DNA of 64,000 nt from Adenophora triphylla var. japonica (lineage: Eukaryota; Streptophyta; Magnoliopsida; Asterales; Campanulaceae). The stretch's first letter is position 1, and each line of letters begins with the position of its first letter. Shown here piece after piece: positions 23,757 to 34,907 of the stretch. The DNA lies in assembly GCA_022495995.1 (NCBI GenBank), contig JAFEMH010000975.1, positions 372,001 to 436,000 on the forward strand. Direction: 5' to 3'. The notes beneath the pieces were generated by a model. It was not told the DNA's origin. It saw nothing but the letters and a program-made list of their open reading frames with translations, and did no database searches. Both the position numbers and the translations under genes were made by a program.

Positions 23757-25689
23757 GCAACGCATTTACGAAACTCAGAATGCTTTGTTGCAGTTGAACC
23801 CAGAAAACTCTCTTGCTGAATTTATGAGACCTACGAAGACTGTAAACTCCCTTAGAGGGGAAAGTCAGGACGACAGGCATGGTAGTCTGGGGAATGGAGA
23901 AAGTCTTCCTCGTGGCCAAAATCCCCCTCGTCCTAAACTTGTTGTCCGTTCTAAGCAAAACCCTCCTGAGATCCCACCTTGTCCTAGGTGGAAGGGACAT
24001 GTGAATGAGAGGAACGTGATAGATTTGAGGAGTCACATGAACCAACAAAGAGATCAGGAGGTAAACTCTACCGACTTACGAGCAAGGCTCAGTCAGGAAA
24101 TCAAAGAACTCCACCTCATCACAAAATCCCTCCTCGTCCAAACTACCCTCCTCGGTCTAGAAGCCCTATTCGTCGCAGGAGCCCTCATCGGCCGATGAGA
24201 CCTCCTCGTCACATAATTTATCCTCTCCCCGAGAGGGAACAAAGGAAAGATATAACACCTTCCAGACATGGAGATAACCACTAGGAGCCCAAGGAACATA
24301 GCCGGGTGAATGATGACAGGAGGAGAGAAAGGTCCCACCGGAGTTCTCAATCCAGTTCTGGTATTGACACCAGAGAACTACTCATGATGAAGAAGAGGCT
24401 AGATGAGATGGAAATGGGTAAAAAAGAAATGGAAGAAGATGACACAAGTGCCACCCGTCCATTCTCACTGGAAATCAATGATCTACCTCCCAATCCTGCC
24501 TTTAAAGTCCCAAGTTTTAACAAGTATGCGGGAACCACCGACGCAAGGGATCATGTGCAAAGTTTTGAATCCACTATGGCCCTCCTCACCAAAGTAGATG
24601 ACATTCTCTGCAAATCTTTTGCGAGTACCTTCTCCGGAACAACGTTGACATGGTTCCGCGAGATAAAAAAGGGAAGCATTGATAGCTAGAGGAATATGAG
24701 GAGGAAGTTCCTGGATCTCTTCGCCATGACAGGGAAAAGGAAGAAAAGGTTAACTGACCTTACTAACATCGAGTAGGGAAAGAATGAAACCACTATGAGC
24801 TACTACAATATGTTCAACTCCGGGCTAAGATCCAGACAATTAATCTACGAGCTCTCCGCCAGAGAACCTAAGTCAAAATCTGACCTGTACAACGTGGCAT
24901 ACGTCATAGCCATGGCGGAGTAAAAAAAAGCAAAAAGAGGTCTGATAAGCCGGAGACAGAGGAGGCTAAAACCCACCAGTCCTCCAATGGAAATGGAAAT
25001 AGGGGATAAAATATAGCTCGGGGTACATAAAAGGCTGAAGTTTTCACCCTCTCACCAAACCCATCACTGAAATCATGCAACTGGTGAACATGACTGATCC
25101 CCGACCACTCAGTGACAAACCAAAGTACCCTCGTGACACCTCTAAATACTGCGCCTTCCACAAAGACCACGGGCAGATACAGAAAATTGCATCGCCCTCA
25201 AGATAGTGATCCAAAGATGGGTAGACGAGGGAAAGCTTTACCTCTACGTTACGAGAAAAGATAACAAGCGAGAGAGAAAGGATAACAGTGATGATGAGGA
25301 CAAGGAAGATGAAGAGGAAAACAGGCCTCCCAGGGCTAAACTCCACTAGCTTTTCTCCTAATGACCTGACCGGAAGACACGCAACACGCCATCCTAGGCA
25401 TTTCGAGTCTAGGAAAATTGTGGTTGGTTACCTCCCTCCCCCACCAACGTGTTAAATTCCCCACTCGTGCTGGGGTCGGATGTGTGAAGGCGACCCCCAA
25501 GGACTTCTTGGAACATGTCATGAGGAGCATAAAAATCCATAAAAGTGGAAGTAGACACACCAGAGGATAATATGAAAAATTCTAAGTCTGTGAAGACTAC
25601 CAACACCAGTTCAAGGCTGAATCGGATTTATGAAGCAGAAGATTAAGAGCACATGATACTGGATATCCATGTGAATAACAGTAACAAAA

Positions 25690-26095
25690 CAGTTTTGTCC
25701 GTCCCAGATGTAGCCCCTCATCTCGTCAGTGGCCAGAACTCGGGGGCCAATACTGACTTGAGATAAGGAGAGATGCGGGACGTAGACGAACTAGTTGAAA
25801 TTATGATACCTGACATTCACAAAAATGATGACACAGTTCTGTCCGTATCGGATGTAGCCCTTTATCTCGTCAGCGGCCAGAACTTGGGGGCCAACCCTGA
25901 CTTGAAGACAAGGAGAGCTCCCAGGCGTAGACGAACCAGTTGAGACACGAGAAGAATCTAAGAATGACATCCATAACAGTTATGTCCGTCCCAGATATAT
26001 CCCCTCATCTCGTTAGCGGCCAAAACTCAGGGGCCAACCCTGACTTGAGACAAGGAGAGTTGCGAGACGTGGACGAATCGGTTAAGTTGGCTATT
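25690..26095 (+). repeat. Three tandem ~145-bp repeats in the Gypsy interior
   Basis: Copies begin near 25690, 25832 and 25977. Each contains CAGTT(T/C)TGTCCGT, ATCTCGTCAGCGGCC and a GGGGCCAAC-CTGACTTGAG block, with increasing divergence. Confidence 0.85.
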
Positions 26096-26394
26096 CCTAT
26101 AACAAAAAAATTCAAAAATCAACAAGGTCAGTGGGATAATAGGCATAGACATAGCAAATGAATAGAGACACCGAAAAAGCAAGAGCAGAGTATTACCATT
26201 AGTCTTCGGTCTATCTCTTTTATGTAACAGATTAATATTGTTAGTCTTTCTCATTTCTAGACAGGATTGCAGTTTGATGTAATCAATTTCAATTAATAAA
26301 GATTCAGTTTCATCAAGACAAACGACTAGCAAGACAATAGACGAGTAGCCTCCTCCTCGATATTCAAGGGGTAAATTCCCACCAAAAATCATCC

Positions 26395-26730
26395 AAAACC
26401 TACGTACGAGTCACCTTCCTAGGCACCAGTATATGGCAAGGACATCCAAGACCTATGTACGAGTCACCTTCCTCGACTTAGGTAGATGAAAAGAAGGATA
26501 AGCCCAATGTCATGACGAGGAAACCCCTCGGCCTAACGACTAAATTGGCAAAAACATCCAAGACCTATGTACGAGTCACCTTCCTCGGCTTAGGTAGATG
26601 AAAAGAAGGATAAGCCCAATGTCATGCCAAGGAAACCCCTCGGCCTAAAACGACCTCATCGACAAAAACATCCGAGACCTATGTACGAGTCACCTTGCTC
26701 AGCATAGGTAGATGAAAAAGAATAACGAGT
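26395..26730 (+). repeat. Tandem ~115-bp repeats in the Gypsy interior
   Basis: At least three copies of ACCTATGTACGAGTCACCTT followed by TAGGTAGATGAAAAGAAGGA and GAGGAAACCCCTCGGCC. A partial unit lies at the left edge (26398). Confidence 0.85.
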
Positions 26731-26949
26731 CATTAGAATCGAATGAGCTTCCTCGGTTTTAAAGCAATCAAATATGAAGCACGAGGAGATCTTCCTCGGC
26801 TTCCCAAGTCGATATTGAACTTAGCAAATATTCAAACAAGCAAGGTAATTCAAATATCAAAGCACGAAAATGAATACGACTTGAAATTGAAGAAAGGAAT
26901 TTTCAATAATATTCAAAATTAAAGTAAAAAGAAGGCCTATACTATTACG

Positions 26950-27347
26950 TGTAAACAAAAGGAAAAAGTATAAGTCTGCTCATCTACAAAAGGCTCTTTG
27001 AGAAAGGCCTCTGTTTCAGCATCGTGGATGTTCTGCTCTTCCCCGGTCTGAGTCCCCTCGGCCATAGGCTCCTCGGCGTTAGTTGCCTCATCCTCCTACG
27101 TGCCAAGGACCTCGTCCTCGATCCTATCAATGATAACATTAATATTCTGAGGATCAACATGAGGAGGAACCCAAGGAGGTCGGCCAGCCTGAGCATCTAT
27201 GGCGGCAATCACTTGAAGGGCATTTTCAGAATAAGGGACGAGGTAATGCAGCTTACGGGCTTCCTCGTCATACGAGTCTTGGAATATCCACCTAACAATC
27301 CTCTCCAAGTCGAAGGAGACAGACATGTCAGCCATTGCCCTCCTGGC
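26950..27347 (-). pseudogene. 3' part of the antisense additional ORF of the Gypsy element
   Basis: Antisense to gag. The segment with SVSFDLERIVRWIFQDSYDE (27335-27260 region) continues in frame, across the solo LTR 27353-34902, from the segment ending near 34908. It is acidic towards its end, with one frameshift near 27100. It belongs to the same broken gene as 34908-37057. Confidence 0.7.
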
Positions 27348-28388
27348 CAGGTTGTTAGGCCCAATTAGTAGGAAAATAGGCTAGAGGGGGGTGAATAGCC
27401 TTTTTGCAGTTTAAAAGAAAACATTGCGTAAATCAAAGTCACTAATCGGTAGAGCATAGGGATGACCAAACCGGACCGAAAAAGCCCAGAATCGGAGCAA
27501 ATCGGGAAGAAAACCGGAACCGGAGTAACCGGAATCGTGAGTCAGGCGGTCCGGTTCAAGGTCGGAGGTACCAAAACCGGTGAACCACCGGTTCTTTGAA
27601 CCGGAACCGTGAATCGATAACCGAAACCGGAACCGGTGCAAAGAACCGGCCAAACGCGTGTGTGTGTGACGTGTGTGACACTGATTGAGGTTGAGTGAGG
27701 GTGACTCCCTCCCTGTCCCTAGTCCCTACTCCCTCCCTTAGTCATTATTGTGAGTCTTGTTCAACTACCTAATGATACCCTTTAATTTAATCAAATTTAA
27801 ATACAACCTTTTTATTTTTTTTTCTTTTCAATATAATTGTCACATTTTTAAGTAATAATATAATTTTAAGATTGTGCAAATAATGTATCAATAAGTATAT
27901 TTGTCAAAAAGGTTTATAAGTATATTCTTAATTTAATTAAATTTCAACCAAAATTATATTAAATTTTAATTCCAAAACAAAATTTATATTCATTTAAGGA
28001 TAAAGCTTTAGACAAGCAAATATTCACTTAAAAAATGTATGCGCGTGAAGCAATAGATTCAAATGTAATCCTATGATCGTAATAGTACTACAAGTAAATA
28101 GTCAGTACTACTCCCCCTAGTCCCATCCCATATTCCCATCCGTTCTTGCCTTTTTTTTTTTTTCATGTCGGATGAGATGAAATGAATGCAACAATGAACA
28201 AACAATGCAATGCATGTCCTTAAAGATAAAGTTAAAGTCCTTGCTCAGAACAAAACATTGACAAGCCATTTTATACCCATTAGAAATTTAATTTTTGACC
28301 GTTTATTCCGTTAACTAACAGGAATTTGATCAAATATGACCGTTTTGACTACTATTTTGGAGGACTTTTCAGACTTCAAAAAAATATA

Positions 28389-28656
28389 CTCCCTCCGTCC
28401 CATTAATAACTTCACTTTTTACCCAAAATGGCATCCCGTTAGAAGCTTCACCTTTTCTTTTTTGGCAAAGAATCTTTACTATTTCCTCCACTCATTCTCT
28501 CTCCTATTTCACTATTACACTCATAATACTTTTCAAATTTACTATTTCCTCCGCTCGTTCTCTCTCCTATTTTACTATTACACTTACAACATTTTCTTCA
28601 CCCTTAATTTGCGTGTCGGGACCAAAATGGTGAACTTATTATTGAGACGGAGGGAG
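28389..28656. mobile_element. Stowaway MITE inside the hAT element
   Basis: CTCCCTCCGTCCCAT ends and flanking TA. It lies about 190 bp upstream of the transposase start codon. Confidence 0.88.
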
Positions 28657-28932
28657 TATATATATATATTTTTGTTATCCTAATTAAATTTCCTAACTAT
28701 AAATACTATTTCCCTCTCCAAATAAATTACTTCATCAAAACTCAGTTATCTCTCTCAACTCTCTCAAACGAAAATAATTTGATTCAAGACTTTCAACCTT
28801 AGTTCCTTTCATCTTCATTTATCTCTACGACATATTTTTTCCATCATGAGTAATTTCCTTAAAAAATTGATAAGCCACAAGAGTAAATTCGGTACGGAGA
28901 AAGTCTCATCTTCATCACCCCAACCCCAAGCA

Positions 28933-29100
28933 CCACCACGACCATCATTTGTTGATCCACCACGACGATCATGTGTTGATCCACCACGACCATCACTTGT
29001 TGATCCACCACGACGATCATGTGTTGATCGACCACGACCATCACTTGTTGATCAACCACGACCATCATTTATTGATCAACCACGACCATCATTTGTTGAT
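28933..29100 (+). repeat. Seven in-frame 24-bp repeats in hAT transposase N-terminus
   Basis: Units of CCACCACGACCATCA-TTTGTTGAT alternate two variants, encoding PPRPSFVD and PPRRSCVD. Confidence 0.9.
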
Positions 29101-29887
29101 CTCGAAGGTCTCTATTTTGAATTTGAAGGGGGAGCTGCGGGAATAAATGAAAATTTGTGGGGGGAATGGAATGAAGGCGACGAATTGCTAGAAGAAGTTC
29201 CAAATTTTGCACCGTCCCCACCACCACCATTTGAAGATGGTCCAAGTTCAACTCCAAATACTGAAAAAAGTGATGCCAATAATATGGAAGCGATAGCAAT
29301 GGGAGGGCGTCGTCGTAAAGGAAGTAATATCCCGAGACCTCCTAAATCCAAAAGACAAGAATCCGCAATTTTCACGAAACACTACAGAAAAATACCCGTC
29401 AATGATGGCACGGGTAGGAATTTCACGGCAATATGTAACTATTGTCCAAAGGGGAGTGAAACAACTTTTCCATTCTCTAAAGGGGGTGGATACGGTACTA
29501 TGGATGGACATATAAGAAACCATCATCCCGAAGAATATGGCATAGATTCGAAGCAAGCACAATTGCAAGGATTTGTGCAACAACCCAATCAAGGTACGTG
29601 TTCTCAAACTTCTTCTAATTTATTTTCATATGATCATTTAAACCATAGGAAACAAATGGCTAAATTTGTTTGTGCGCAATCCCTTTCCTTTAGTTTTCCC
29701 GATAACGAATACTATGAACAATTAATTAAGCTTTCTCTTAATCCTTCCGCTACGAAAGTATCTCGTACAACCCTCACTTGTGATGTTAAAAGTTTAGTAG
29801 CAGAAATGAAATATGCTTTATTTGAGACATTTGGTCATTTGTCATCTAAGGTTTCTATTTGTTCTGACATATGGAGCGATAGCAAAA

Positions 29888-30091
29888 TATAACGACCCGA
29901 GCCCATAGCCCGACCCGCTACGCAGGCACCACACACTGGCCCACTAAGCACCTCCTCAATTGGGTTAACCACAGCCCATCACAGGCCTCCAAAAGTCCAA
30001 TGGATGATTTGATGCTTAGTAGTAGTGCATGAGCCTTCTATATATCACACTAAATTCCCACATATTTTTGATGTGGGATGGGGATATCACA
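29888..30091. mobile_element. TRIM-like solo LTR inside the transposase gene
   Basis: 204 bp, beginning TATAACGACCCGAGCCC (TG decayed to TA) and ending GGGATATCACA, with perfect CAAAA duplications (29883-29887 and 30092-30096). Transposase sequence is recognisable on both sides. Short length and absence of coding suggest a TRIM LTR. Confidence 0.75.
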
Positions 30092-33000
30092 CAAAATAAG
30101 ACATTTTTATATGGGTGTAACATGCCATTGGATAGATGATTCTTGGAGAATTCAAAAGAGATTACTTGCATATTGAATATTTGATGAGGCACACACCGCG
30201 CATAATATAGCTCATATGTTACAAATAATTTTGAAAGAATATAATCTAGTTGAAAAGGTTTTTTCAATGTCTTTTGATAATGCTAGTGCTAATACCGCTA
30301 GTTTGTCCGAATTAATTTTAGTTTGTAAACCATCACTAGGTGGTCGATTTTTTCATATTAGATGTTTGTGTCATATTTTAAACTTGTGTGTCCAAGATGG
30401 TTTGCGTGCTTTGGAAACTTCTATTACTTTAATTAAAGATGCGGTTCATACTATTATGAAAAATTCAAAAATCACAAGGCAATGGAGGCATTATTGCACA
30501 AGTCAAGGGAAAAAACAAAAAAAAAATCCCAACGGATGTTCCAACGCGATGGAATTCTACCCTTCATGTATTACAAGAAACTTGGAATTGGAGAAATGAA
30601 ATTTGCATGTTCTTGGGATCCATTAACTATGGTGCAAATTTATATACTCAACAATGGGATGAATGTGAGACTATGATGAATTTGTTGACGAAATTCGAGC
30701 AACCACGGCGTTATCCGGTACGTATTACCCCACTTCTAATTTAGTTCTTGATCATTGTCTAGAAATTTCTAGTGTATTTTATGAGTTTCAAAATGATATA
30801 TTTCTTAAAGATGCGGTTTTAAGAATGCGATCAAAGTGGGTTAAATATTTGCTTGACATCCCCGATCTTTTTTTAATTGCTAAGTTATTAGATCCTAGAG
30901 TTAGAGAGGCGGGTTTAACAACTTTTTTGGAATATTATTATTCAAACTTTTATTTGTTAAATGATCCCAATTTTCCTAATGTTGGTCAAAAAGTTGCTAA
31001 TGTTAGACAAGCATTTTTAGAAATTTTTGTGGAATACAAGTCAATATATGGTGATGCTACTCTAACTCCAAGTGCTACTACTAGTACTCACATTCAACCT
31101 TCCTCTACCACCACTTCATCACAAACACAACCATCATTTGTTAAAAACTACTATGAAACTAGTGGCCGATCTCGTACCACCGGTGCTAATGGAGAATTTG
31201 ATAAATATTTAACCGTTGATTTTGAAGATGAAGATGATTTTGATATTTTAAATTGGTGGGCAAGCAAAGCAAAAAATTTTCCTATCGTTGCTAGAATTGC
31301 AAAAGAAGTACTTGCTTGTCCTGCATCAACGGTTTCGGTGAAGCAAGCGTTTAGCATTGGTGGGAATATTGAGCATAATCGTCACAATTTATCATCTGAT
31401 AGTTTCGAAGCTTATAATTTGTTGAATGATTGGGTTAGAGCGGAAAAAAGAACGCAAGATGAGGCGCCAAAATATGTTTTAGACGAGTACTTTGATGAGA
31501 CTCAATCGGGAAGCGATTAAGGTAAGTAAAATATAATTTATTTAATTGCTATTGCATTTTCTTTTTATAGGTTAGAATTTAGATAAATATTTGTAATAAA
31601 AAGACGTAAAGGCTCCTAATGTCCTCCCTTAATTATAAAAGGGTAAGGTTGGTTGTCCCCCTCATTGTAAATTTGCCTTTAATTAATAAAATTTAAAGGG
31701 TACCGTCCCTTTTTTCTTTTATATACTATCATTTGTTTTGTTTTTTTCTATGTTTGTTTTTCAATATAATGTTGATTTCGGTTTATTTAAAAAAAAAAAT
31801 CACTTATGAAATAATTTTATTAATAGTAGATAGAAAGAAAAGAAATAGAAAAAAGAAGGTAAAAAGTAAAAACTAAAAAGCATTTTCAATTTCAAATTTC
31901 ACTCGCCCCTACCTACTTTAGACAGTGTGATGTGAGAGAGAGTGGAGTGAATTGTCAGATTTTGCTTTCTTTTTTTTTTTTTTTTTTTTGAATTAGATCA
32001 AAATTCAAGTTGAGAAGAAAAAAAAAACAAAAAAAACGAGGAACCGCCGAACCGGATCCGGGGTTAGGCCGGGCCGGTTAAGGGTCACCATTTGGCCGAA
32101 CCGAAACCGACGGTTTTCGAACCGGAACCGGGCCCGAACCGGTTTTGGTCATCCCTGGTAGAGCATACAATGATAAGTAAGTGCAGCGGAAAAGATGTCA
32201 CTTAGTTTTGAACTCACACAAAATCAGTAAGAAAAAGTTTAGAGCTTGGTTTTGAACACAAAAGTATTTCTTAAAAACTTTATGCAGTTGCAAGTAGTTT
32301 GGTATAAGGAAAAACTAATTAAACCAGTAAGATTGAACAGGTTGACGGTGATAGAGTTCAAGCGGCAAGATAAAAATAAGCAAAGAAAAACAAAGACAGA
32401 GACAAGGTATTTGGAGAGGTTCACATCTTAAATGCTGATACGTCCTCTACCAAGTTTGGTCAGAACTTGGATTTGAGTAAAGTTCACTATCAGTTTATCC
32501 TAGTCTATTACAAGAACAGCTTTGCCGGTTACAAAGATTTATGTCTAGAATCTACTGATGAATCTTAAGACAAATACTGACCAAGTGTTTTTAAGTGGCA
32601 AGTTCAAGAACTCATCTCACTTATGTGTGTGTGTGAATCTCAATCAATGCACTCCAAGAATAATCTTGTTGGGGAATGCTTACAGTTTTGATTGAGTTGT
32701 GCACGAGTGTATGTCCTAATAAATGACTAATGATTTTATGAACTTGAATGCTTGAGCTTCATTGAATGCTTCAAGCTATTTCTTTTCAATGCAACAATCA
32801 ACCCTCTTCAATGCTCTGAGGTATTCTATTTATACTAGGAAGGAGTAGAGTGAATTGTCTTTGAAGGGGTAGTTGGGAATTTTAATTTCCAGGCTGGTAG
32901 GTGAGGATCAATAAATGTCGTATCTTTGCATTTAATGAATGAGATACGAGGTAAGGGCATCTCTAGCGGGCAAAGACCAATTTGTCCCAACCGGTCACCT

Positions 33001-33175
33001 GCAAAGCAGACAAAGGACAAAGTAGAGCTAAAAATAGCTCCTGTGTCAGAACTAGCAGAATGGAGGTAGCAGAAAGATATAACTATTTTCAGCAAACAAG
33101 TACGATCAAGAGATAGGTATATGACCGTTGCTACTGGAAGATCGTCTTTGGAAGAATGTCTCTGAGAGTACTGGC

Positions 33176-34658
33176 TAGGGCTGTTACGCGAACCGAGTTG
33201 CTCGAACTCGACTCGAGCTCGACTCGAAAAAACTCGACTCGAATGAGCTCGAGTTGAAGCTCGAGCTCGAGCTCGAACAAGAATTTTAGCTCGTGAAATT
33301 TTCGAGTCGAACAGGCTCGACTCGTTAGCTCGATAAAGCTCGTTTCGAACTCGACTCGACTCGAGCTCGACTCGGTAAACTCGATAAAAGCTCGAATTTT
33401 TCATTGTTTGTTATCAGCTCGAACTCGAACTCGACTCGTGAAGCTCGTCAGTAACTTGATTTTTTATTTTATACGTTGTTTTTATATACACATATATATA
33501 TTTTTTATATTTTTTTTGGATAAAGAAAACTGTTTTGGACTTTTTTTAGTTGAGAAAGTTTTTTCAAAAAGTTATATAAAAAAAGTTAGAAAAAACTAAA
33601 CAAATTAAAGTATACTCCGTATACCACCACTACCACCACCACTACCACCACTACTACTACCACCACTACAACCACCACCACTACTACTACTACCACCACT
33701 ACCACTACCACTACTACCAATACCACCACTACTACCACCACCACTACTACTACTACCACTACCACCACTACCACCACACTACTACTACCCCTACTATTAC
33801 TACTACCACCACTACTAGTCTACTACCATCACTACCACCACTACCACCGCCACCACCACCACTACCACCACTACCCCTACCACCACTACCACGACCACTA
33901 CCATTACCACCACTACCACCACCACTACTACCACCACCACTATCACTACCACTACCACCACTACCACCACCACTACTACTACCACCACTACTACCACTAC
34001 TACCGCTACTACCACCACTACTATTACTACTACCACCACCACTACCACTACCACTACTACCACCACCACCACCACTACCACCACTACCCCTACCACCACT
34101 ACCACCACCACCACCACTACCACCACCACTACCACTACCACCACTACCACCACCACCACTATTTATTTCTTTCAAAATTCATAACTTTTTTAATAAAACT
34201 TTTTGCAAAAAATGTATGTAGTAAACTTAGGTCTAAAATAGTCTTATTTATCCAAAAAAAAATTGAAAAAAAAAATTGAAAAAAATAATAATATACTACA
34301 TACAAAGTTAACGAAATCTGTTAAAAAATTAACTGTTATGCTCGAACTCGAAATAAGCTCGTTAAGCTCGAACTCGAAATAAACTCGTTAAGCTCGAACT
34401 CGAAATAAACTCGTTAAGCTCGAAAATTTGTTTCCAAAAAAGATCAAACTCGAACTCGGATCGTTTAAGCTCGAAATCGAGATCGACTCGAGAAGCTCGC
34501 GAGTAGCTCGCGAACAACTCGAACTCGATCGAGCTCGAGTTCGAACCACCGATTGAACTCGAACTCGAACTCGAGAAAAACTCGAACTCGAGAAGAAATA
34601 AACGAGCTCGAGCTCGAACACAGAAAACTCGTTCGAACTCGACTCGTTTACAGCCCTA
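33176..34658. mobile_element. hAT-like non-autonomous element with TCGA-rich ends and trinucleotide core
   Basis: 1,483 bp, with TIRs TAGGGCTGTTACGCGAACCGAG and (from the right) TAGGGCTGTAAACGAGTCGAG. It is flanked by perfect 8-bp GTACTGGC copies (33168-33175 and 34659-34666). Both ends are packed with GAGCTCGA/CTCGAACTCG repeats for about 270-320 bp. The centre is a 540-bp ACC/ACT array. No real protein: open frames across the array are all low-complexity products of the repeat. Confidence 0.85.
33622..34161. repeat. Long (ACC/ACT)n trinucleotide array
   Basis: About 540 bp of ACC and ACT triplets (GGT/AGT on the other strand) with scattered substitutions. Confidence 0.95.
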
Positions 34659-34907
34659 GTACTGGCCACCTATATTGCTGAGAGATGTTGCTGGATGAGA
34701 TATTCATGCTGATGAAGAACCTCTTCTGATGGTTACAATATTGATCTCACCAACAAGTCTCCAACCTGGAAAATTTGATACACTGGCACAACATGCATCA
34801 GTAAGAGAACCAAAAATAAAATCTAATCAAATTAGGGGTCTCTGACTAGCCACATGATTGGGATTAAGCAATTCTAAGTCTATGCCTATATTTGACCTAA
34901 CACAGGT

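Larger units (their letters stand above)
21545..25330 (+). pseudogene. Degenerate Gypsy gag, interrupted by a solo LTR
   Basis: It starts at ATG 21545 (MEEGRTASNTPKR). A stop at 21683 and a shift follow, then the frame resumes to 21866, where the solo LTR 21872-23756 is inserted, and continues beyond it at 23762. The retrotransposon gag domain lies at about 24430-24900 (LPPNPAFKVPSFNKYAGTTD, DHVQSFES, TLTWFREI). It contains in-frame stops at 24688 and about 24775. A YCAFHKDHGQ zinc-binding-type block follows near 25149. The protein would build the virus-like particle; this copy is clearly non-functional. Confidence 0.8.
28846..31520 (+). pseudogene. hAT transposase with BED zinc finger and C-terminal dimerisation domain (broken)
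   Basis: Starts at ATG 28846. Residues about 30-85 are seven tandem 8-residue units of the type PPRPSFVD (24-bp DNA repeat 28933-29100). A BED-type zinc finger follows (CNYC...HIRNHH, about 29425-29525), then the start of the catalytic region (CSDIWSD, about 29857). The frame is cut by the TRIM-like LTR 29888-30091. Downstream there are frameshifts near 30180, 30530 and 30700-30800. The final 231-codon segment (30825-31520) contains the hAT dimerisation region (DILNWWASKAKNFPIVARIA and VSVKQAFS). Family transposases are about 650-750 residues. No active enzyme is expected. Confidence 0.9.
27457..32157 (+). mobile_element. hAT transposon (4.7 kb) with degenerate transposase
   Basis: The TIRs are TAGGGATGACCAAACCGG and, read inward from the right, CAGGGATGACCAAAACCGG. 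Flanks are perfect 8-bp GTAGAGCA copies (27449-27456 and 32158-32165). Subterminal ACCGGAACCG repeats crowd both ends, as expected of transposase binding sites. It carries a transposase pseudogene (28846-31520), a Stowaway MITE (28389-28656) and a TRIM-like LTR (29888-30091). Confidence 0.93.
27353..34902. mobile_element. Second solo LTR, carrying two hAT insertions
   Basis: The ends are TGTTAGGCCCAATTAG and TTTGACCTAACA (TG...CA). It is flanked by perfect CAGGT duplications (27348-27352 and 34903-34907). Removing the two nested hAT elements and their TSDs leaves about 1.35 kb without coding domains, consistent with a solo LTR. The antisense ORF of the Gypsy host reopens in the same frame across the insertion, which confirms both borders. 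Confidence 0.85.

Noticed and set aside
28846..31520. Domesticated hAT host gene (DAYSLEEPER type)
   Set aside because: The frame is broken several times and sits within intact TIRs and an 8-bp TSD, so it is an element's own dead transposase.
33586..34175. Open frames of poly-Val or Ser/Gly repeats on the minus strand
   Set aside because: They are translations of the ACC/ACT trinucleotide array in three frames, with no other protein features.
27353..34902. Complete retrotransposon rather than a solo LTR
   Set aside because: After setting aside the two hAT insertions only about 1.35 kb remains, with no PBS, PPT, internal LTR pair or coding domain.
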